From Histoplasma ohiense (taxonomy: Eukaryota; Ascomycota; Eurotiomycetes; Onygenales; Ajellomycetaceae), in assembly GCA_017607445.1 (NCBI GenBank), contig JAEVHH010000004.1, forward strand, positions 1,736,001-1,800,000: a stretch of DNA of 64,000 bases, written 5' to 3'. Made by a program: the position numbers and the translations under genes. Shown in pieces: positions 58,436 to 64,000 of this stretch (position 1 is the stretch's first letter; each line of letters begins with the position of its first letter). The notes below the pieces were generated by a model that saw nothing but the letters and a program-made list of their open reading frames with translations, searched no databases and was not told the origin of the DNA.

Positions 58436-60279
58436 GAAGCCAACCTCCACTTCAAACCCATCAAAATCCCTGTCGTCTAGCCAATGGACATCATGTCAAC
58501 CTGGCATTCAGCTCAATATTCGTTCATTCATTTATTCGTATTTCCCTAGTACATCACGTTCGGAACTCTCTCCTTCCAGCTTGACTCACTTCTATTCTCA
58601 CTCCTTTCTTGAACTTTCCTCGGATATGTTTCTGTCTCCCCGGTATTTTGCCTGTTTTATCGTGAATGATGTGTTATGAATATATACCCCTCTCACCTCA
58701 GGGGTACTTCCCCTCTGGTCACTTCCTTGTCGTATATAATTTTTAACTATACCCCCACCGCCGCCCTGTCAATTTTGAAATTCATAACGTAAAATGGCTC
58801 GAGATGTTCACCCCCATTTTACCATGACAATTTCCTTTGGCATCTTTTAGTTCATTGTTGGATCCTGAGGTCTATACTCAGATTTAATACTAGCCACAGC
58901 TACTCTCCCTAACCCAGTTTTGATCCTCAAAGAGAGTTAAGTTAATTCAATTTGTTGGCCGACTATCTATTAACCCCAAATGCAATGCGATATTTATTTT
59001 GTTTCGTCGACTTTTCCAAAAATTGGCATAAGAAGGATATTGAACCAGTAATTTACAACATATTGGGGTATAGAGGGGACCCGAGTTAAATGTCCAGGTA
59101 TACCCATGGCATTTGAACTCAACATAGCCTAGACATTCGACCGGTTTAAGAATTTTTCCCACTCTTTTTCTGACTTTTGTGGCGCCCGGGAGCTGGTCGT
59201 TCCCCTGAAGTTACCACATTACTCCAGCGGGCGAGTCGATGAATGTTCCTGGTAGCAAATAGCTTTCGTGCACTGTGCATAAATCCTACCAGTACTGTAC
59301 GTCAGTGCGCACCACGGCAACATACAGAGCTTTAGATATAACGCACTGAGCCGCGTAGAGCAAACAGTCGGAAATGGCGGGTTATCCTCAAGTACAAAAT
59401 AGGGCCAAGAATGATGAGAAAAGACAAAAATTCTTTACTCAATACGGAGTGAGACAGAACGATCTCCAGGCCGCTCCAAAGGAGACTTTGACTATTCCGC
59501 CGCTGCGGGTGGGGAAAAACATGCTTGTGCTAACAGGGTGTTCTATCCTCCCGACTCGGTTCTATGCTCATACTCTACCTGGAGCTTCCAAACTGCGTAG
59601 CACACAAGTTCATGCCTATGGAGCCACGGCCCACCTGCTGCAGAGCTTTCAGAATTTTAATGCCAACAGGATCATTCAGATTTTCGAGAAGTATCAAAGA
59701 AAGAACAACATGGAAAGAAAGAAAATGGCAAAATTACACTATCATTATGTACCGTATATTAGATACAGTGAAGCGAGCGGTGAAACTAGGTCTAAGCTGG
59801 ATGGACGTGAAGGTTAAGCCGTAAATAAATAGCCCAGAAGACCTCAGAACAGGGCAATGGAATCGTGACGTCTCGAAGAGAAGTAGAACATGTGTATCCT
59901 CCACATGTTCGTTAGCAACAACTCTACGTCTCAGGATGATGATACAGGTGTAAATATATACATATAAAGATATAAAATCCAAAAGAAAAGAAAAGAAGAA
60001 ATTTCAATGCGCAAATATATGCGTGGTATGTATAGTGTGAAAAATACCCAACACATAGATTTCCCCACCAAAACAAGAGGGTGCCCGACATAAATTGTCC
60101 TCCAAAAATAAAAATAAATGAAAATAAAAATTAATCTGTGAAGAACGGATCCCCGAAACCAAAACGCCCAAGCAAGGCAAAAGGCGTATTGGAAATATTT
60201 AAATCGCAACGAGAAAGGGAATTAGTGCAAAAATCAGCTGTATAAGAATTAGAGTCGTGAAGCGATGCTTAGCTCTTCG
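58436..60279. other. Intergenic, 1.8 kb, no supported gene
   Basis: An ATG frame at 59374-59817 (147 aa, Lys/Arg-rich, with LRVGKNMLVLTGC) is the longest candidate, but it has no recognisable motif and its second half overlaps a plus-strand frame in another phase. 59930-60210 is AT-rich. The segment also holds the 3' UTRs of the MARVEL-like and phosphoesterase genes, which converge here. Confidence 0.45.
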
Positions 60280-61968
60280 CTATCTCTTTTGCGTATAGTT
60301 TTTGCACCTGACACTCACGATGTGGCTAGTGCCGCCATCCCCGATGACCATTGCGGAAAGCTTCCCGCCCTTGACACAACCTGTGTCCAGACCCTTGGTA
60401 TACTTCTTCAAAACAGGAGAGCGGTGCGGATCATGACCGTATAGCACAGTTGTTGCAGCAGGATACTGCGTCCTTTCTCCCAACGGTGCGGATTGTCGAG
60501 ATACAGCTAGCATGGTTTGGTGTTTATTGAAGAGCTGGGAAGAGAGTCATCAGTCAATACTTTCGTAAGAATAGTAGCAAGTTAAGAAATACAGATAGAA
60601 GGAAGAGTAGGTGAGCTAAAGAGTTTGAGAGTTGGGGTTGAGACGCACCTTTGTCCAAGAAACACCCTTGGACGATGCGCTAGGAACATGGCTAAAGATA
60701 TCGATGGTCCGCATACTCATGACGGTGGTGGGATCTTGGCTTTCCAAGTCAATGCCTGGAACAAGGCCACCATGCACGACCACTACCTCACCCATGTGTT
60801 TTATGAACCCCACTTTCAACATCACAGGGCATGCGTCCAACCATTTTGCCTGTTCATCAGTCAATTCGTTCGCAAGGGCCCGTTCCCTATTTGCAGGTTC
60901 TATGTCGTCGTCTATTTGGTCTGGCTCCTCCGCAGCAGAACGTTCACTTTTGGTTGAAGCCTCAGCCTGTATATGGCGGCGGGTAAGCAGGACGCGGTCT
61001 TCATGGTTTCCTCGGACACAGGAGGCATGGAATTTGCGAGCGAGATCAACGACTCCTGTGCTCTTAGGTCCCTTCGCTATCAGGTCGCCTGTGAAAATTA
61101 AATGATCTCCTTGCCTGGGCTCGAAATTGACGTTTTGTAAAAGAGTTTCCACTACGCATAGAAGGGACAAAAGGCGAGAGTTAGAACCACATCAAAACTC
61201 CCTTATGCACAGGCGGCTATCGTGGAAGTAGATCACAATAAAGGATTTTGGGAGCTCACATTCATCCAAACAGCCATGAACATCGCCTATCACAATAAGC
61301 CTCTTTTTGTGCGGGTTATCCGCAGCAGGCTCTTTCTCACCAGGTAGCAACGTAGGATCCAACGATCTCAGATATACGAGGTCGTTGAATTTGGGCATGG
61401 AATTCAAACCAAACCAACCCCTAAGACCATCTCCAAAATTCGGGTCTAGCGCCCTTAACAGGTCATTATGCTCCCTTAAGCGAGGAGAAACCAACTTAAT
61501 CCAACTACCCAGACATATCCACAGCAGAATAAGATACACGATGATGTAACGACGGAGTCGAGGCGCACTGGCGAGGATGAGGAGGCCTTTCATGCTCGCA
61601 GGACAGTAGTTAGAGCCGCCAGCCTTCGAATTTGGCCCCAAGTTGCTGTGTTTTTGTTCTGCGGTCATCCAGCCATTTGTGACATAATAGATGAGGGGCC
61701 GCTGGGGCGGTCGCGGGTAGGAGGTGGAAGGCATAGGCCCAGCCATGTTTTGGAAGCTGATACTCCTGCCAGGGCTCAAAGCTTCGCGCCAAGGAGACTC
61801 CTCTGGCAATGGGGTTTCCGCGAGCGCGAAGGGCTTTCCCTCGTCTAGTATGCCGGTATAGCTGGAATTACTCTTATCAACGGGCTTCAGGCCAGGTCGG
61901 TGGATAGATTTTGACCTATATCTGGAGGAGAGTTTTGAGCCGTTAGCTGGAGCCTCATAGGGAGACAT
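60280..61968 (-). CDS. Membrane-anchored calcineurin-like phosphoesterase, Ppn2-like
   Basis: Three exons: 61968-61260, 61151-60649 and 60534-60280; phases agree; 488 aa. A long disordered cytosolic N-terminus precedes one transmembrane helix (about 141-160, YIIVYLILLWICLGSWIKLV), so it is probably a type II membrane protein. The two-metal phosphoesterase motifs follow in order: G228-D-V-H-G (divided from the rest of the domain by the first intron), G258-D-L-I-A-K-G-P, G284-N-H-E-D, VVVHGGLVPG and G437-H-D. An acidic insertion (AAEEPDQIDDDIEPANRERA) lies between the third and fourth motifs. The layout resembles yeast Ppn2, a vacuolar zinc-dependent endopolyphosphatase; substrate here is inferred only. 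The start was placed at the ATG of MSPYEAP, since the codon before it is GTG. Confidence 0.85.
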
Positions 61969-62913
61969 CACGTGTCATGGCTAGACGCCACTTCCTCCCC
62001 CTTGTAAGCAGTAACCGGAGATGACGATGGTGAGGCTAAAGAGTTATCTTGTCCTCCGAACAAGAATCATTGTCCGGGAAGTAGTTCGAGGACAGTGGAC
62101 GAGCAGCTTCAAGCAGACAATGCACTCCCTGTCCGAGCTGGACACAAGCGCATCTGCTTGATCAGCGTTCTGGATCCACGATCAACGCCATTCGGGTGTA
62201 TATTCGCTAGCGATCAACGCCCTGCTGCGTCGTGCGTCCCAGGCCACAATTACAATTGAACATGGCGGCGCTGGCGGCGCTGCTGGCGAAAACTAAACAT
62301 TCTCAAAACCATAGAACCTTTCCTTAACCTTAAAGCTACCATTTTCGACGCAGGGTGGGTTTGGTTTTTGAGTTTTGAGAGTTTTTTGAATATCTTTGTT
62401 TATTTACAGAGTACTTCTTCATAAATACCTCCCAGACCCTTGCTCTGAAGTAATACAATCCTCATCACTAACGCCTAATTCGAGCTCTCGCCCTCCCGTA
62501 ACTTACATTGGCAGTTGGTGGTAATATGGGTGACTGATTAGACTTCGTAACCACATTCGGCTACAACTCCTGGCTTGAAATTGAGTGGGGAAAGGGGTAT
62601 TTAACTTTACCACTCTGACATGTCAATATCTCACCCCTGACTTAACAAAGTTAATTGTGCTGGTGCCGAATAGACGTCCTTTCGCACGGGAACTCATCGC
62701 TGGTGATGTGAACACCTCGAGAAACAATGCCCGGAAGTTGGTATATAACTCACATCAAGCACTAGCCAAATGCGAGTTTGGATAGCATGGGGAGTGACAA
62801 GGCCCACACTATAACCCAGATTCATTGTAATCTGTACTTCATGCGCAAAAGGAGCAAGATCAAAATTTTCCATCATATTTTATTCCAATCGGTCATCCAT
62901 CGATCCGCTCAAT
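61969..62913. other. Intergenic, phosphoesterase promoter
   Basis: 945 bp with the promoter of the phosphoesterase gene and the 3' UTR of the tRNA dehydratase gene. A GGCGGCGCTG repeat occurs at about 62262-62283. No gene seen. Confidence 0.5.
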
Positions 62914-64000
62914 TTATCTATATCTTTCGTAAACCTCTTGCTCACGTATCCGCTCCTCGACTTTCCGAATTACTTTCTCATCATATAAGTCCTCGACAGC
63001 CTTACCACCTTTGAGAACTTCCCGTTCATGTCGCAGCGCTTCCTCCTTGGTCATGCAAACCAGTTCTTTCAGGTCAAGTTGCACTCCCCTTTGCCCTTCC
63101 TGCTCCCAGAGCGGATCAGGACCAAATCCATGCTCCGGCTGCTTCCAACGCACCAACATCAGCCGTGTAGCCAAGCCGGTGACGACGCTTTTTCCTCTCC
63201 ACACTTCCTCGATCAAGTAGGCGACATCATCTTTGTTAATGGGAATGCGTAGTCCGACAGGATCTTGGCCAGATTCGAATTTCGCTATGCGTTCCTCCAT
63301 CCCCTGCAGTGCTCCCAAGATGCTGTCATACATCTTTTCTCGGCCTTTGGCACCCGCGTTGTACTCGTTGGGATATCCAGATATTTCACAAATAACATGG
63401 TTGGCGAGGGTATATCCAAATACAGCTGGCATCGTGCCGACGACGGGGAGTATTCGCACCCGAAAATCCGGGAGAACACCGAGCTCGCCAACCTCCCCTT
63501 TCGCAAACTCTTCCTCAGCCAGAGGCAGTAAAGCAGCCTTTCCGGGACCAGGCTTTTCGGTAGAGAAAACCACTGGAATTCCTGAGCTTACCCCAAGTGC
63601 CTTCAATCGACGCCGCGTACTTCTGGAGAGAGGATCCTCGGCGCTCAAGGAGATATCGCCTATTGCGATGCGAGTGGGGTCGGATTTACATCCTGCGCCC
63701 ATGGAAGAAATGACGGGGATGTTGTGGGAATGGCAGTAGTGAAGGAGGGAGACCTTGGACGAAATGTTATCAATACAGTCCAGAACATAGTCTGGCTTCC
63801 GCGTCACCTTGTCACCTTGCATGTTCCACGGGCCTAGTAAAGCATCTGCGGCGGCTTGGCTATACAGTTCATCCCGGCAGTCAAACCGGACCCAAGGCAC
63901 TATTTGCTCCAGTCTCTTTCGCATGCATTGGACTTTTGGCGTACCCACATCTGAAAGAGTTGCAACAGCATGTCGATTTAATGACGAAAGGGTGACCTGA
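62914..64000 (-). CDS. tRNA threonylcarbamoyladenosine dehydratase (TcdA/Tcd type), 5' partial
   Basis: The frame is open from the window end (codons beginning QVTLSSLNRHAVATLSD) to the stop at 62914, so at least 362 residues are present and the N-terminus lies beyond 64000. It belongs to the E1/ThiF-like family: VDxDQVTLSSLNRH-like N-part, DYVLDCIDNISSKVSLLHYC, then PVISSMGAGCKSDPTRI and GDISLSAEDPLSRSTRRRLK, all diagnostic of TcdA and yeast Tcd1/Tcd2, which cyclise t6A37 of tRNAs using ATP, at the mitochondrial outer membrane in yeast. PVVGTMPAVFGYTLANHVIC forms a hydrophobic segment near the end of the domain. A charged C-terminal extension (VIRKVEERIREQEVYERYR) follows. The nucleotide-binding GxGxxG loop is not in this window. 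No intron occurs in the visible part. Confidence 0.92.
   Translation of the reverse strand, partial: QVTLSSLNRHAVATLSDVGTPKVQCMRKRLEQIVPWVRFDCRDELYSQAAADALLGPWNMQGDKVTRKPDYVLDCIDNISSKVSLLHYCHSHNIPVISSMGAGCKSDPTRIAIGDISLSAEDPLSRSTRRRLKALGVSSGIPVVFSTEKPGPGKAALLPLAEEEFAKGEVGELGVLPDFRVRILPVVGTMPAVFGYTLANHVICEISGYPNEYNAGAKGREKMYDSILGALQGMEERIAKFESGQDPVGLRIPINKDDVAYLIEEVWRGKSVVTGLATRLMLVRWKQPEHGFGPDPLWEQEGQRGVQLDLKELVCMTKEEALRHEREVLKGGKAVEDLYDEKVIRKVEERIREQEVYERYR

Noticed and set aside
59374..59817. 147-aa ORF in the MARVEL-phosphoesterase gap
   Set aside because: No motif or splice support; kept only as a mention in the intergenic entry.
1..64000. tRNA, rRNA or CRISPR features
   Set aside because: I looked for B-box-like GGTTCGA contexts and spaced direct repeats; the few hits (such as near 37788) lack a cloverleaf. 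None supported.

Overview
This window is nuclear DNA of a filamentous ascomycete, most likely Eurotiomycetes and probably Onygenales (dimorphic-fungus type). The clues are short 45-90 bp GT-AG introns with CTAAC/CTGAC-like branch points, the protein families present, fungal-expanded kinase-like genes, and a repeat block stripped of CpG, as described for Onygenales. The order is an inference from family content; no marker gene proves it.

Layout. 1-14 kb is gene-poor: a frameshifted fungal kinase-like relic (2966-3743), a DUF8035 protein (3875-5992, minus), weak hypothetical ORFs, a small double zinc-ribbon protein (10092-10568), and a five-exon PFA5-type palmitoyltransferase (12104-13895, minus). 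14.3-24.0 kb is a single 9,666-bp inserted element. It has imperfect terminal inverted repeats beginning TTATCTCAG and a perfect 8-bp target duplication, GCCAACCT. It carries two converging decayed genes, a DUF6589-like protein (plus) and a RecQ-like helicase (minus). The block is almost devoid of CpG and the main frames are broken almost only by TGA codons. 24-33 kb is again gene-poor, with two more small Cys-rich genes (25339, 27267) and simple repeats.

33-64 kb is an ordinary gene-dense housekeeping segment: a Red1-like C3H1 zinc-finger protein (minus), class II myosin heavy chain (plus), ISY1 splicing factor (plus, with a 3-nt first exon), MTG1 mitochondrial GTPase (minus), VPS34 PI3-kinase (minus), a DUF4336 protein (minus), the SMC5/6 kleisin NSE4 (minus), a four-helix MARVEL-like membrane protein (plus), a membrane-anchored calcineurin-like phosphoesterase resembling yeast Ppn2 (minus), and a TcdA/Tcd-type tRNA t6A dehydratase cut by the window end (minus).

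For the multi-exon genes I derived exon borders by hand. Summed exon lengths are multiples of three and intron phases agree, which is internal support for those models. The genes do not form a pathway cluster. The coherent 'system' here is the large transposon-like element and the CpG-directed mutation that has inactivated it.
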